A stretch of 53,149 bases of DNA from Bacillus albus (GCF_001884185.1 NZ_MAOE01000112.1:1-53149); one strand, 5' to 3'; shown: positions 26,364-37,035, numbered from the stretch's first letter. Notes: generated by a model not told the origin, from the letters alone. Translations and numbers: made by a program.

Positions 26364-27395
26364 ATGAGTGATCGTCAAGCAGCGTTAGATATGGCGTTAA
26401 AACAAATAGAGAAGCAATTCGGTAAAGGTTCAATTATGAAATTAGGAGAACAAGCGGAGCGTAGAGTTTCTACAGTTTCTAGTGGCTCTTTAGCACTTGA
26501 TGTGGCATTAGGGGTAGGCGGATACCCACGTGGCCGTATTATCGAAATTTATGGACCTGAAAGTTCAGGTAAAACAACAGTTTCATTACATGCAATTGCA
26601 GAAGTACAACGTCAAGGTGGACAAGCGGCGTTCATTGACGCGGAGCATGCAATGGATCCTGTATATGCACAAAAATTAGGTGTTAATATCGATGAATTAC
26701 TATTATCACAACCTGATACAGGGGAGCAAGGTTTAGAAATCGCAGAAGCACTTGTACGAAGTGGCGCGGTTGATATTATCGTAATTGACTCTGTAGCAGC
26801 TCTTGTACCTAAAGCTGAGATCGAAGGAGACATGGGTGACTCACACGTAGGTCTACAAGCGCGTTTAATGTCTCAAGCGCTTCGTAAACTTTCAGGTGCA
26901 ATTAATAAATCAAAAACAATTGCAATCTTTATTAACCAAATTCGTGAAAAAGTTGGGGTTATGTTCGGGAACCCAGAAACAACTCCAGGTGGTCGTGCGT
27001 TGAAATTCTATTCAACTGTTCGTCTTGAAGTGCGTCGTGCTGAGCAATTAAAGCAAGGTAACGACATCGTTGGTAATAAAACAAAAGTAAAAGTAGTTAA
27101 AAATAAAGTGGCACCACCATTCCGTGTTGCTGAAGTTGATATTATGTACGGAGAAGGTATTTCAAGAGAAGGCGAAATCTTAGATATGGCTTCTGAACTT
27201 GATATCGTTCAAAAGAGTGGTGCATGGTACTCTTATAATGAAGAACGCCTAGGACAAGGTCGAGAAAATTCGAAGCAGTTCTTAAAAGAAAATACGGATT
27301 TAAGAGAAGAAATTGCCTTCTTTATTCGTGAGCATCACGGAATTAGCGAAGATTCTGGTGCTGAAGGCGCGGAAGATTCAAATCTTCTTGATTAA
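26364..27395 (+). CDS. recA: RecA recombinase
   Basis: 343 residues. Walker [10 protein letters not shown] (about residue 66), [14 protein letters not shown] and the L2-type [26 protein letters not shown] region. Homologous strand exchange and LexA cleavage. RBS AAGGAGG. SOS box and promoter upstream. C-terminal acidic tail as usual. Confidence 0.98.
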   Translation: MSDRQAALDMALKQIEKQFGKGSIMKLGEQAERRVSTVSSGSLALDVALGVGGYPRGRIIEIYGPESSGKTTVSLHAIAEVQRQGGQAAFIDAEHAMDPVYAQKLGVNIDELLLSQPDTGEQGLEIAEALVRSGAVDIIVIDSVAALVPKAEIEGDMGDSHVGLQARLMSQALRKLSGAINKSKTIAIFINQIREKVGVMFGNPETTPGGRALKFYSTVRLEVRRAEQLKQGNDIVGNKTKVKVVKNKVAPPFRVAEVDIMYGEGISREGEILDMASELDIVQKSGAWYSYNEERLGQGRENSKQFLKENTDLREEIAFFIREHHGISEDSGAEGAEDSNLLD

Positions 27396-27429
27396 AAATA
27401 AAAGACACGGCTTCGTGTCTTTTATTTTT
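27394..27429 (+). terminator. Terminator of recA
   Basis: AAAATAAAAGACACG with CGTGTCTTTTATTTTT, loop GCTT. Confidence 0.93.
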
Positions 27430-27629
27430 GTATCATTATGAAAGCGTTGTATATCGTTGTGGATAAAATATTTAATCTACCTAAAAGGTTATGTATAAAG
27501 AGTGATATATGCACGTTTTACATGAATAAACTGGAATTTACTAAGGTTTTCCAGGATAATATGCTATCTGCTTTTTAAATTCATATATGAATTAGGGCTG
27601 AAGGTAAAGAAAGTAAAAGTAGACAACGC
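27430..27629. other. Non-coding stretch between recA terminator and rny promoter
   Basis: AT-rich, no gene or recognisable RNA seen on either strand. Confidence 0.4.
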
Positions 27630-27658
27630 TTGACAATGAAAATTGCGATAGATACAAT
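27630..27658 (+). promoter_or_regulatory. Sigma-A promoter of rny
   Basis: TTGACA (27630-27635), 17-base spacer, TACAAT (27653-27658). A transcript from here has a leader of about 215 bases with three small hairpins: CTTCTC/GAGAAG, TTCGG...CCGAA (with AAGA/TCTT) and GTCCC/GGGAC. Confidence 0.78.
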
Positions 27659-27877
27659 GAGAATGTATATTTTTTCTTATATACGAAACACTCTTCTCAA
27701 GAAGAGAAGTAATATTCGGAGTAAGACTTAAATCTTGCCGAAATAATAATATGACATTTTAATTGTGAAATGAAGAAAGTCCCTTAAAAAAAGCGGGACG
27801 ACGGTCTTTGCTGTATGTTGGTATTCAATGTACATGCCGACAGTCTTTTTTCATTCATAGCAAGGGGAGGTGAAATC

Positions 27878-29443
27878 ATGAGTAGTACTGCAGTTTGGAT
27901 ACTCATCTCCATTTTGCTTGCAACAGTCGGTGCAGTTGTTGGCTTTTTTGTTCGAAAGTCTATTGCTGAAGCGAAGATTAATGGTGCAGCTAATGAAGCG
28001 AAACGTATTATAGATGAAGCGAATCGTGAGGCTGAAGCACTTAAGAAAGAAGCGCTTTTAGAAGCAAAGGATGAAATTCATACACTTCGTACAGAAGCTG
28101 AATTAGAAATTCGTGACCGTAGAAGCGAATTACAAAAACAAGAAAATCGTTTAATGCAAAAAGAAGAGAACCTTGATCGTAAAGACGAAACGCTCGATAA
28201 ACGTGAGCAACAGTTAGAAAAGAAAGAGGATTCTCTTGTAGCGAGACAACAACAGATTGAAGAGTTGGAAAGCAAAGTGGGAGAGTTAGTTCAAAAGCAA
28301 CAAACAGAATTAGAGCGCATTTCCAATCTGACACGCGAACAAGCGAAAGCAATTATTCTTGGTAAAGTAGAAAGTGAAGTTTCTCATGAAATTGCCGTAA
28401 TGGTAAAAGAAAGTGAAGTTCGTGCGAAAGAAGAAGCGGATAAGAAAGCAAAAGAGATTTTATCTCTTGCAATGCAGAGATGTGCAGCTGATCATGTTGC
28501 TGAAACAACCGTTTCGGTTGTAAATCTTCCAAATGACGAAATGAAGGGACGTATTATCGGACGTGAAGGTCGAAATATTCGTACGTTAGAAACGTTAACA
28601 GGTATTGACCTAATTATCGATGATACACCAGAAGCGGTTATCCTTTCTGGATTTGACCCAATTCGTCGTGAAACAGCTCGTATCGCTCTTGATAAACTAG
28701 TACAGGACGGACGTATTCACCCAGCGCGTATTGAAGAGATGGTCGAAAAATCAAGACGTGAAGTGGACGAGTATATTCGCGAAGTCGGAGAGCAAACAAC
28801 GTTTGAAGTGGGTGTTCACGGATTACATCCAGATTTAATTAAGATTTTAGGTCGTTTGAAATACCGTACAAGTTACGGACAAAACGTCTTAAAACACTCT
28901 ATGGAAGTTGCATATTTAACTGGACTTATGGCAGCAGAGCTTGGTGAGGATGAAAAACTAGCAAGACGTGCTGGTCTATTACATGATATCGGTAAAGCGA
29001 TTGACCATGAAGTAGAAGGTAGCCACGTTGAAATTGGTGTTGAACTCGCAACGAAATATAAAGAGCATCCTGTAGTTATAAACAGTATTGCATCTCACCA
29101 TGGGGACACAGAACCAACTTCAATCATTGCAGTTTTAGTTGCAGCAGCAGATGCATTATCAGCTGCAAGACCTGGAGCTCGTAGTGAAACACTTGAGAAC
29201 TATATTCGTCGTCTTGAAAAGTTAGAAGAGATTTCAGAGTCTTATGAAGGCGTAGAAAAATCATTCGCAATTCAAGCAGGACGAGAAGTTCGTATTCTGG
29301 TAAAACCAGATACAATCGATGATTTAGAAGCTCATCGTTTAGCTCGTGATATTCGAAAACGTATTGAAAATGAACTGGATTACCCAGGACATATTAAAGT
29401 AACTGTTATTCGTGAAACACGTGCAGTGGAATACGCAAAATAA
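27878..29443 (+). CDS. rny: Ribonuclease Y
   Basis: 521 residues from ATG 27878 (RBS GGGGAGG). One N-terminal membrane helix (residues 5-25), a long coiled coil (residues 30-200), a KH RNA-binding domain (around residues 215-270, [11 protein letters not shown]) and the HD domain with HD in [10 protein letters not shown] and downstream SHHGD. Starts mRNA decay at the membrane and works with RNase J. An earlier in-frame start near 27815 would lie within the leader and is not used. Confidence 0.97.
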   Translation: MSSTAVWILISILLATVGAVVGFFVRKSIAEAKINGAANEAKRIIDEANREAEALKKEALLEAKDEIHTLRTEAELEIRDRRSELQKQENRLMQKEENLDRKDETLDKREQQLEKKEDSLVARQQQIEELESKVGELVQKQQTELERISNLTREQAKAIILGKVESEVSHEIAVMVKESEVRAKEEADKKAKEILSLAMQRCAADHVAETTVSVVNLPNDEMKGRIIGREGRNIRTLETLTGIDLIIDDTPEAVILSGFDPIRRETARIALDKLVQDGRIHPARIEEMVEKSRREVDEYIREVGEQTTFEVGVHGLHPDLIKILGRLKYRTSYGQNVLKHSMEVAYLTGLMAAELGEDEKLARRAGLLHDIGKAIDHEVEGSHVEIGVELATKYKEHPVVINSIASHHGDTEPTSIIAVLVAAADALSAARPGARSETLENYIRRLEKLEEISESYEGVEKSFAIQAGREVRILVKPDTIDDLEAHRLARDIRKRIENELDYPGHIKVTVIRETRAVEYAK

Positions 29444-29467
29444 AGTGGTGAAACACCACTTTATTTT
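29437..29467 (+). terminator. Terminator of rny
   Basis: AAAATAAAGTGGTG, loop AAA, CACCACTTTATTTT with more T. Confidence 0.92.
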
Positions 29468-29607
29468 TTTGTGTTGGAATTGGTTAAAATAAAGGAAATT
29501 AGTTATACCTAGCATACAAGTGAAACAAACTTATAATAAATATATTGTAAGGAAATCACTTGAAGCTATAGTAATAAAAAATGTAGTACATAGGAAGGGT
29601 AAGACAT

Positions 29608-30402
29608 ATGAGAATATTATTTGTTGGGGATGTAGTAGGATCTCCTGGTAGAGGTATGATTCAACAATACGTACCGGCATTAAAGAAGAAATATACACCT
29701 ACAGTAACCATTATTAATGGAGAAAACGCAGCAGGTGGACGTGGAATTACAGAGAAAATATACCGAAACTTTTTAGAATGCGGGGCACAAGCGGTTACAC
29801 TTGGAAACCATGCTTGGGATAACCGTGAAGTATTTGAATTTATTGATGACGCAAAATATCTTGCAAGACCAGCTAACTTCCCAGAAGGAACTCCAGGAAA
29901 AGGGCTTATCTTTGTGAACTGTAATGGAACAGAAGTTGCAGTTATTAACTTACAAGGACGTACATTCCTTCCTCCAATCGATTGTCCATTCCGTAAAGTG
30001 GATGAATTAATTGATATTGCGAAAAAACGTACGAATATTATCTTTGTTGATTTCCATGCGGAAACTACAAGTGAAAAACAAGCGTTAGGTTGGTATGTAG
30101 ATGGTCGTGCTACAGCGGTAGTAGGTACACATACGCATGTTCCTACAGCAGATAATCGTATTTTACCAAGCGGAACGGCATATATTACAGATGTTGGTAT
30201 GACAGGACCTTACGATGGAATTTTAGGTATGGACCGAGAAGCAGTATTGAAGAAGTTTTTAACAAACTTACCAGTACGATTTGAAGTAACAAATGGTAGA
30301 ACACAATTAAGTGCAGTGCTAATTGATGTGGACCCTAATACAGGAAAAGCTAAGAAAATTCAGCGTATTTTAATTAACGATGATCAACCATTTTTTGAGT
30401 GA
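29608..30402 (+). CDS. ymdB: YmdB metallophosphoesterase
   Basis: 264 residues. Dinuclear metal residues visible: GDVVG, GENAAGG, GNHAWD, DFHAET and GTHTHVPTAD. In B. subtilis YmdB is a cyclic-nucleotide phosphodiesterase affecting biofilm and motility. It sits at the usual spot after rny, in its own unit. Confidence 0.93.
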   Translation: MRILFVGDVVGSPGRGMIQQYVPALKKKYTPTVTIINGENAAGGRGITEKIYRNFLECGAQAVTLGNHAWDNREVFEFIDDAKYLARPANFPEGTPGKGLIFVNCNGTEVAVINLQGRTFLPPIDCPFRKVDELIDIAKKRTNIIFVDFHAETTSEKQALGWYVDGRATAVVGTHTHVPTADNRILPSGTAYITDVGMTGPYDGILGMDREAVLKKFLTNLPVRFEVTNGRTQLSAVLIDVDPNTGKAKKIQRILINDDQPFFE

Positions 30403-30465
30403 TTTTTGAATAAAATTTAGATAAGTTATTATTTTTTAATTTTTTAGAAAAATTACAGAGATTTA

Positions 30466-30494
30466 GCAGGAATACGTGTCATTCCTCGTGAATA
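30466..30494 (+). promoter_or_regulatory. Candidate sigma-H promoter of spoVS
   Basis: GCAGGAATA (30466-30474), 13 bases, GTGAATA (30488-30494) fits RnAGGAwWW / RnnGAAT. SpoVS is sigma-H driven in B. subtilis. GGAAT/ATTCC forms a small inverted repeat within it. Confidence 0.6.
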
Positions 30495-30551
30495 TAAGTT
30501 AAAGTGAAATAATTGCTAATACTTTTTAGAGAAACGAGGAGGAAACGCGGA

Positions 30552-30812
30552 ATGGAAATATTAAAAGTTAAAGCAACGTCGGTCCCTAATTCTGTAGCTG
30601 GTGCACTTGCAGGTGTTATTCGCGAACGCGGAACAGCAGAAATTCAAGCCATTGGTGCAGGTGCATTGAACCAAGCGGTAAAGGCAGTAGCAATTGCAAG
30701 AGGATTTGTAGCGCCTAGTGGTTTGGACCTGATTTGTATCCCAGCGTTTACAGATATTATGATTGATGGGGAAGAACGTACAGCAATAAAATTAATTGTA
30801 GAACCTCGTTAA
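30552..30812 (+). CDS. spoVS: Stage V sporulation protein S
   Basis: 86 residues; sequence MEILKVKATSVPNSVAGALAG is nearly invariant in the family (Alba-like fold). ATG 30552 follows GAGGAGG; a longer start at 30513 is not supported. Needed for spore cortex/engulfment steps and septation control. Confidence 0.97.
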   Translation: MEILKVKATSVPNSVAGALAGVIRERGTAEIQAIGAGALNQAVKAVAIARGFVAPSGLDLICIPAFTDIMIDGEERTAIKLIVEPR

Positions 30813-30816
30813 GTTT

Positions 30817-30851
30817 AAACAACCTGTTTGCAGTATGCAAACAGGTTGTTT
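30817..30851 (+). terminator. Terminator of spoVS
   Basis: AAACAACCTGTTTGCA (30817-30832) and TGCAAACAGGTTGTTT (30836-30851), 16 bp perfect, loop GTA, then T. Confidence 0.93.
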
Positions 30852-30870
30852 TTATAATGGAGGAATGGAA

Positions 30871-31794
30871 ATGAAAATTTTTGATGCTCATTGTGATGTA
30901 CTCCTTCAGTTATGGTGTGCACAGGGGAAAAGGAATTTTAAAAATGATCCGCAATTACATATTACATTCGAACAGTTAAAGAGAAGAAAAGGAAGTATAC
31001 AATGTTTTGCTATATATGTGCCAGAAACGATAGCGTATGAAAAAAGGTTTGAAGCGGCATTACAAATGATAGATATTTTTTATAATGAAATTTTGTCACT
31101 ACCAGGTATGAAGTTAATTCAGACAAAAGATGATATTAACATGTTAAAACAGGACGAGATTGGAGCGATATTAACACTAGAAGGATGCGAAGCAATTGGG
31201 AAAGATGCAATGAAATTACGGTTGTTTTATCGCCTAGGAGTACGTTCCTTTGGATTAACATGGAATTATGCCAATCTATTAGCTGATGGTGCGCTAGAGA
31301 CACGTGGGGCGGGTTTAACGACTTTTGGTAAACACGTTGTACAAGAACTTAATACGTTGCATGCATGGACTGATGTGTCTCATCTGAATGAAAGAAGCTT
31401 TTGGGATGTGATAGAAGTTGCAACAAATCCGATTGCCTCCCACTCAAATTGCATGAAACTTTGTCAGCATCCACGTAATTTAAACGATGAACAACTTAAA
31501 GCTCTTATAAAGCAAAACAGTATAATCGGTGTCACTTTCGTACCACAGTTTCTAACAAGTGAAAAACAAGCGAATATAGCAGATATAGTAAGGCATATTG
31601 AATTTATTTGTTCGTTAGGTGGAGAGAACAATATAGGATTTGGTTCCGATTTTGATGGAATATTAGAAACGGTCGTAAATGTATCGGCGTATCGAGAGTA
31701 TGAAAATGTAATGAATGAACTTTGTAAACACTATGCTGCATCTACTGTAGAGCGATTTTTATATAATAATTTTGTTGAACGTATAAGTTTTTAA
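30871..31794 (+). CDS. Membrane dipeptidase (M19 family)
   Basis: 307 residues, from ATG 30871 (RBS ATGGAGGA). Metal ligands HCD (MKIFDAHCDVLL), E in TLEGCEAIG, His in DVSHLNE and ASHSN. Renal-dipeptidase-like, TIM barrel, cleaving dipeptides; no signal peptide. An earlier start at 30835 falls in the spoVS terminator and is rejected. This gene is not in the B. subtilis map at this spot, where tdh-kbl follow spoVS. Confidence 0.92.
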   Translation: MKIFDAHCDVLLQLWCAQGKRNFKNDPQLHITFEQLKRRKGSIQCFAIYVPETIAYEKRFEAALQMIDIFYNEILSLPGMKLIQTKDDINMLKQDEIGAILTLEGCEAIGKDAMKLRLFYRLGVRSFGLTWNYANLLADGALETRGAGLTTFGKHVVQELNTLHAWTDVSHLNERSFWDVIEVATNPIASHSNCMKLCQHPRNLNDEQLKALIKQNSIIGVTFVPQFLTSEKQANIADIVRHIEFICSLGGENNIGFGSDFDGILETVVNVSAYREYENVMNELCKHYAASTVERFLYNNFVERISF

Positions 31795-31940
31795 TATTTT
31801 TGTTTTGAAAATACAGAAAAATTAGAATTAATTCATTTGATATTATTGCTTTTTTTAAGACCTAATACTAGAATGAAAAACAAAATAGCTTTATACTAAA
31901 GATTCAGGGAAATCAGAAGAGGCATAATTTGCGTCCGTTG

Positions 31941-31970
31941 TAGTTTATTTGCATAAAAAATGCTAAACTA
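31941..31970 (+). promoter_or_regulatory. Inverted repeat before korA
   Basis: TAGTTTA (31941-31947) and GCAT (31951-31954) pair with ATGC (31960-31963) and TAAACTA (31964-31970), with a TTT bulge and an AAAAA centre. The 52 bases to the ATG make an operator plausible. No clear -35/-10 fits around it. Confidence 0.45.
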
Positions 31971-32021
31971 TTACTGTAAAAAAATACACTACAATGAATG
32001 CAGCCAAAAGGGGTGTAGGAG

Positions 32022-33779
32022 ATGATTAGTCAACTTTCATGGAAAGTTGGAGGCCAACAAGGTGAAGGAATTGAAAGTACAGGAGAAATCTTCTGTATTG
32101 CATTAAACCGATTAGGATATTACCTATACGGTTACCGCCACTTCTCATCACGTATTAAAGGCGGCCATACAAATAATAAAATTCGTGTAAGTACAACAGA
32201 AGTACGCGCGATCTCAGATGATTTAGATATTTTAATTGCTTTTGATCAAGAAACAATTGATTTTAACTTCCACGAACTACGTCCAGGTGGAATTGTAGTT
32301 GCAGATGCGAAATTTAATCCAACAATACCTGATAATACAGATGTAAATCTATATGTGATACCGTTTACAGATATTGCTTCAGAATTAGGCACATCATTAA
32401 TGAAAAACATGGTTGCTGTTGGAGCATCAAGTGCGGTATTAGGATTAGATGAGACAGCTTATTTAGATGTTGTTGAAGAGATCTTTGGTCGTAAAGGAGA
32501 GCAAGTCGTTCAAAAGAATATGGACGCAATTAAACGTGGCTCTCAATATATGAAAGAATTGCTAGGTGAGAAAGTAAACATGATGCAGCTTGAAAAAGCT
32601 GATGGTAAGAAACGCATGTTTATGATTGGAAACGATGCAATCGCATTTGGTGCGGTAGCTGGTGGTGCCCGCTTTATGTCTGCATATCCAATTACACCTG
32701 CATCTGAAATTATGGAATACTTAATTAAAAAATTGCCAAAAGTTGGCGGGACAGTAATCCAAACTGAGGATGAAATCGCAGCTTGTACAATGGCAATCGG
32801 TGCAAACTATGCTGGTGTTCGTACATTAACTGCATCTGCTGGTCCGGGTCTATCTTTAATGATGGAAGCGATCGGTTTAGCAGGTATTACAGAAACGCCA
32901 TTAGTAATTGTTGATACACAACGTGGCGGTCCAAGTACAGGATTACCAACGAAACAAGAGCAGTCTGATTTAATGGCGATGATTTACGGTACGCACGGTG
33001 AAATTCCAAAAATCGTAATGGCGCCAAGTACTGTTGAAGAAGCTTTCTACGATATTGTAGAAGCGTTTAATTTATCTGAAGAATATCAAGTACCTGTTAT
33101 TTTCTTAACAGATTTACAGCTTTCTTTAGGGAAACAAACGGTAGAACCACTTAAGTTAGATAAAGTGGAAATTCGTCGCGGTAAGCTTGATTTAGAAGCA
33201 GAATTACCAGAACGTGAAAATAAAGCATACTTCAAGCGTTATGAAGTAACAGAAGATGGCGTTTCACCACGTGTTTTACCTGGTATGAAAAATGGTGTTC
33301 ACCATGTTACAGGTGTAGAGCATGATGAAACTGGTAAACCATCTGAATCAGCAATAAACCGTAAAGATCAAATGGACAAACGTTTCCGTAAAATGGAGAA
33401 CTTGAAATTTAATACCCCTGTTTATAAAGATGTTAAGCATGAAGAAGCAGACGTATTGCTTGTTGGATTTAACTCAACTCGTGGTGCGATCGAAGAAGCA
33501 ATGGAGCGATTAGAACAAGAGGGTATGAAAGTAAACCATGCTCATGTGCGTTTAATTCACCCGTTCCCAACAGCTGAAATCGATCCACTTGTGAAAAATG
33601 CGAAGCGTGTTGTAGTGGTAGAAAACAATGCAACAGGTCAGCTTGCTAACATTATGAAAATGAATCTTGGTAACGGTGAGAAAATTTCTAGTCTTTTAAA
33701 ATATGATGGAAACCCATTCTTGCCGAAAGAGATTTACAACGAATGCAAAAAAGGGGTTGTATTAAATGGCAACATTTAA
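32022..33779 (+). CDS. korA: 2-oxoacid:ferredoxin oxidoreductase, alpha (gamma-alpha fusion) subunit
   Basis: 585 residues. The first 190 are the gamma domain (GGQQGEGIESTG), then the alpha domain with the PITPASEIMEYL and DTQRGGPSTGLPTKQEQSDL motifs, and a C-terminal transketolase-like domain. It oxidises 2-oxoglutarate or a similar 2-oxoacid with CoA and ferredoxin. Overlaps korB by 14 bases (33766-33779). No ferredoxin domain, so electrons go to a separate carrier. Confidence 0.92.
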   Translation: MISQLSWKVGGQQGEGIESTGEIFCIALNRLGYYLYGYRHFSSRIKGGHTNNKIRVSTTEVRAISDDLDILIAFDQETIDFNFHELRPGGIVVADAKFNPTIPDNTDVNLYVIPFTDIASELGTSLMKNMVAVGASSAVLGLDETAYLDVVEEIFGRKGEQVVQKNMDAIKRGSQYMKELLGEKVNMMQLEKADGKKRMFMIGNDAIAFGAVAGGARFMSAYPITPASEIMEYLIKKLPKVGGTVIQTEDEIAACTMAIGANYAGVRTLTASAGPGLSLMMEAIGLAGITETPLVIVDTQRGGPSTGLPTKQEQSDLMAMIYGTHGEIPKIVMAPSTVEEAFYDIVEAFNLSEEYQVPVIFLTDLQLSLGKQTVEPLKLDKVEIRRGKLDLEAELPERENKAYFKRYEVTEDGVSPRVLPGMKNGVHHVTGVEHDETGKPSESAINRKDQMDKRFRKMENLKFNTPVYKDVKHEEADVLLVGFNSTRGAIEEAMERLEQEGMKVNHAHVRLIHPFPTAEIDPLVKNAKRVVVVENNATGQLANIMKMNLGNGEKISSLLKYDGNPFLPKEIYNECKKGVVLNGNI

Positions 33780-34632
33780 GGACTTTCGTAACAGTGTAAA
33801 ACCAAACTGGTGCCCAGGTTGCGGAGACTTCTCGGTGCAAGCTGCAATTCAACGTGCGGCAGCTAACGTTGGCTTAAATCCAGATGAACTTGCTGTTATT
33901 TCTGGTATCGGCTGTTCAGGTCGTATTTCAGGTTATATTAATTCATATGGTGTGCATAGTATTCATGGTCGTGCTCTTCCAATTGCACAAGGTGTAAAAA
34001 TGGCAAACCGTGATTTAACAGTTATCGCATCAGGTGGTGACGGTGATGGATTTGCAATCGGTATGGGACATACAATCCATTCTATTCGTCGTAACATCGA
34101 CATTACGTACATCGTAATGGATAACCAAATTTACGGATTAACAAAAGGGCAAACTTCACCACGTAGTGAAGCTGGATTTAAAACGAAAAGTACACCACAA
34201 GGTTCAATTGAACCGTCACTAAATGTTATGGAAATGGCTTTAACAGCTGGTGCAACATTTGTGGCGCAAAGCTTTTCAAGTGATTTAAAAGAATTAACAC
34301 AAATTATTGAAGCTGGTATTAACCATAAAGGATTTTCATTAATTAACGTGTTCAGCCCATGTGTTACTTACAATAAAGTAAATACTTACGATTGGTTTAA
34401 AGAGAATTTAACAAAACTAAGTACAGTAGAGGGATATGATCCGTCTAATCGCATGATGGCTATGCAAACGTTAATGGAAAATAACGGGTTAGTAACAGGT
34501 TTAATTTATCAAAATACAGCGCAACCTTCATATCAAGAACTTGTAAAAGGCTATAGTGAGAAGCCTTTAGTGCAATCTGATTTAAATATGGATCAGAAAA
34601 TGTTTGATGAGCTTGTTGCTGAATTTATGTAA
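33766..34632 (+). CDS. korB: 2-oxoacid:ferredoxin oxidoreductase, beta subunit
   Basis: 288 residues. TPP-binding CPGCGDF at the N-terminus, GDGDGFAIG and the DNQIYGLTKGQTSP motif. Pairs with the fusion subunit, start inside its 3' end. Terminator follows. Confidence 0.93.
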   Translation: MATFKDFRNSVKPNWCPGCGDFSVQAAIQRAAANVGLNPDELAVISGIGCSGRISGYINSYGVHSIHGRALPIAQGVKMANRDLTVIASGGDGDGFAIGMGHTIHSIRRNIDITYIVMDNQIYGLTKGQTSPRSEAGFKTKSTPQGSIEPSLNVMEMALTAGATFVAQSFSSDLKELTQIIEAGINHKGFSLINVFSPCVTYNKVNTYDWFKENLTKLSTVEGYDPSNRMMAMQTLMENNGLVTGLIYQNTAQPSYQELVKGYSEKPLVQSDLNMDQKMFDELVAEFM

Positions 34633-34637
34633 GAAGG

Positions 34638-34664
34638 AAAGGTTGCCATGTGGCAACCTTTTTT
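34638..34664 (+). terminator. Terminator of korAB
   Basis: AAAGGTTGCCA, loop TG, TGGCAACCTTT, then T-run. Confidence 0.92.
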
Positions 34665-34699
34665 AATGAGAAAAATATAGAGTAGTCTTATTTACTTAG

Positions 34700-34921
34700 A
34701 AAATTCAGAATGGTAAAATAATATATAAATCGTTGTATGAAAATGGTGAGTTCATTGCATATGAAATGTAAAATCAGACAGAGCCTCTTTCTTGTTTAAA
34801 TTGGCGAAACGCTTCATACTATGGTAATGTTTATAGAGATAAAGCAATATGCTTTTGGGTAGGACAAATAAAAGGGAATGTCTATTTGCGTGGGGAAGAC
34901 TTCATTCTTATGAATGATTAG
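34700..34921 (+). pseudogene. Possible decayed small ORF before miaB
   Basis: One frame is open for 73 codons apart from a single TAA at 34769. It gives YENGEFIAYEM, stop, then NWRNASYYGNVYRD and FWVGQIKGNVYLRGEDF and MND, with protein-like composition. No start codon with RBS is seen. I do not recognise the family. Otherwise the 34665-35045 gap holds only miaB control sequence. Confidence 0.3.
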
Positions 34922-35045
34922 ATTGGTTACTCAAGTTTCAAAGGACAAGTTATCTCTCAAGCTATCTAACCATTTTTGAGGTGAGTCTAAGCGCATTAAA
35001 ATGGACTATAGAGTGTGTATAGTTAAGGGTGAAAGGAGATTACCG

Positions 35046-36575
35046 ATGAACGAGCAACAACGATTAGCAAGTCAGCAAGCAAATTCCTCTACGAAAAAAG
35101 AAGAGAAAGATTATAGCAAATACTTTGAAAGTGTATACCAACCACCTTCCTTAAAAGACGCGAAAAAACGAGGGAAAGAAGAAGTTAAAATTGAACGGGA
35201 TTTTGGCTTACCGGAAGAGTTTCGCAATTTTGGTACAGGAAGAAAGTTTTATATTCGTACATATGGTTGTCAAATGAATGAGCATGATACAGAAGTAATG
35301 GCTGGTATTTTCACTGCACTTGGATATGAACCAACGTTTTCAACTGAAGATGCAGATGTAGTATTATTAAATACTTGTGCCATTCGTGAAAATGCTGAAA
35401 ATAAAGTGTTCGGTGAACTAGGTCATTTAAAGTCACTAAAACGAAGAAATCCGGACCTTTTAATTGGTGTATGTGGTTGTATGTCTCAAGAGGAGTCTGT
35501 TGTAAATAAAATTATGCAAAAAAATCAGCATGTAGATATGGTGTTTGGAACGCATAATATTCATAGATTACCGTACATTCTAAAGGATGCAATGTTCTCG
35601 AAGGAGACGGTAGTTGAAGTTTGGTCAAAAGAAGGAGACGTAATTGAAAACCTTCCGAAAGTACGCCGTGGTGATATTAAAGCTTGGGTAAATATTATGT
35701 ATGGTTGTGATAAGTTCTGTACATATTGTATCGTACCGTATACACGCGGAAAAGAGCGAAGCAGACGTCCAGAAGATATTATCCAAGAGATCCGTCATTT
35801 AGCTGCGAATGGTTATAAAGAAATTACGTTACTTGGACAGAACGTAAATGCATATGGTAAAGACTTTGAAGATATAGAATACGGTCTTGGCGATTTAATG
35901 GATGAACTCCGTAAAGTTGATATAGCTCGTATTCGTTTTACAACGAGCCATCCACGTGATTTCGATGATCACTTAATTGAAGTGCTTGGAAAAGGTGGGA
36001 ACTTAGTAGAACATATTCACTTACCAGTTCAATCTGGAAGCACAGAGATGTTAAAAATTATGGCGCGAAAATATTCGCGTGAGCATTATTTAGAGCTTGT
36101 AAGAAAAATTAAAGAAGCAATTCCAAACGCGGTATTAACAACTGATATTATCGTCGGTTTCCCAAATGAAACAGATGAGCAATTTGAAGAAACGATGTCG
36201 TTATATCGTGAAGTAGGATTTGATACTGCCTTTACCTTTATTTATTCTCCGCGCGAAGGTACACCAGCTGCAAAAATGAAAGATAATGTACCGATGGATG
36301 TGAAGAAAGAACGTCTTCAACGTTTAAATGCATTAGTAAATAAATTGGCAATTGAAAAGAATGATGGTTATAAAGGTCAAATTGTAGAAGTGTTAGTTGA
36401 TGGAGAAAGTAAAAATAACGCGGAAGTACTTGCAGGTTATACTCGTACGAATAAACTTGTAAACTTCGTTGCTCCAAAATCTTTAATTGGTCAGCTTGTG
36501 AAAGTAAAAGTAACGGACGCAAAAACTTGGTCTCTTAACGGAGAACTAGTTGAAGAGCCGATTGAGGTGGAATAA
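35046..36575 (+). CDS. miaB: tRNA-2-methylthio-N6-dimethylallyladenosine synthase
   Basis: 509 residues from ATG 35046 (RBS GAAAGGAG). N-terminal methylthiotransferase domain with the three Cys ([27 protein letters not shown]), radical-SAM triad CDKFCTYC, and C-terminal TRAM domain. Adds the ms2 group to i6A37 of tRNA. A start at 35001 would lie upstream of the RBS. Confidence 0.95.
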   Translation: MNEQQRLASQQANSSTKKEEKDYSKYFESVYQPPSLKDAKKRGKEEVKIERDFGLPEEFRNFGTGRKFYIRTYGCQMNEHDTEVMAGIFTALGYEPTFSTEDADVVLLNTCAIRENAENKVFGELGHLKSLKRRNPDLLIGVCGCMSQEESVVNKIMQKNQHVDMVFGTHNIHRLPYILKDAMFSKETVVEVWSKEGDVIENLPKVRRGDIKAWVNIMYGCDKFCTYCIVPYTRGKERSRRPEDIIQEIRHLAANGYKEITLLGQNVNAYGKDFEDIEYGLGDLMDELRKVDIARIRFTTSHPRDFDDHLIEVLGKGGNLVEHIHLPVQSGSTEMLKIMARKYSREHYLELVRKIKEAIPNAVLTTDIIVGFPNETDEQFEETMSLYREVGFDTAFTFIYSPREGTPAAKMKDNVPMDVKKERLQRLNALVNKLAIEKNDGYKGQIVEVLVDGESKNNAEVLAGYTRTNKLVNFVAPKSLIGQLVKVKVTDAKTWSLNGELVEEPIEVE

Positions 36576-36578
36576 TAG

Positions 36579-37010
36579 ATGAAAGCATATACGAAAGATG
36601 AAATTGTTGAGCAAGCAAAAGAATTAGCAAAAATGATTTCTGAAACAGAAGAAGTTGATTTCTTTAAAAAAGCAGAGGCGCAAATTCATAAAAATGAAAA
36701 TGTAAAACGCGCAATTGATGAAATTAAAGTACTGCAAAAACAAGCAGTAAACTTGCAGCATTACGGAAAATGGGAAGCTTTGAAAAAAGTAGAAGCTGAA
36801 ATTGATGCCCTGCAAGATAAGTTAGATAGTATCCCAGTTGTACAAGAATTTAAATCTTCACAAACATATGTAAATGACTTACTACAGCTAGTTGCAAGTA
36901 CGATTTCTAACAACGTAACAGATGAAATATTAATTTCAACGAATGGCGATGTATTGAAGGGCGAAACGGGCGCGGCGGTAGAAAGTAAAAAAGGAAATTG
37001 TGGTTGTTAA
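36579..37010 (+). CDS. ymcA: RicA family protein YmcA
   Basis: 143 residues, mostly helical, with a Cys-bearing C-terminus (KKGNCGC). In B. subtilis, YmcA, YlbF and YaaT (RicA, RicF, RicT) form an iron-sulphur complex that speeds Spo0A phosphorylation and RNA maturation. Starts 3 bases after miaB, so translationally linked. Confidence 0.92.
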   Translation: MKAYTKDEIVEQAKELAKMISETEEVDFFKKAEAQIHKNENVKRAIDEIKVLQKQAVNLQHYGKWEALKKVEAEIDALQDKLDSIPVVQEFKSSQTYVNDLLQLVASTISNNVTDEILISTNGDVLKGETGAAVESKKGNCGC

Positions 37011-37035
37011 AGAGATGTCGAATTGACATCTCTTT
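37009..37035 (+). terminator. Terminator of miaB-ymcA
   Basis: AAAGAGATGTC (37009-37019), loop GAATT, GACATCTCTTT (37025-37035) then T-run. Confidence 0.92.

Noticed and set aside
30835-30870. Earlier start for the dipeptidase
   Set aside because: It would begin inside the spoVS terminator stem; the RBS fits the ATG at 30871.
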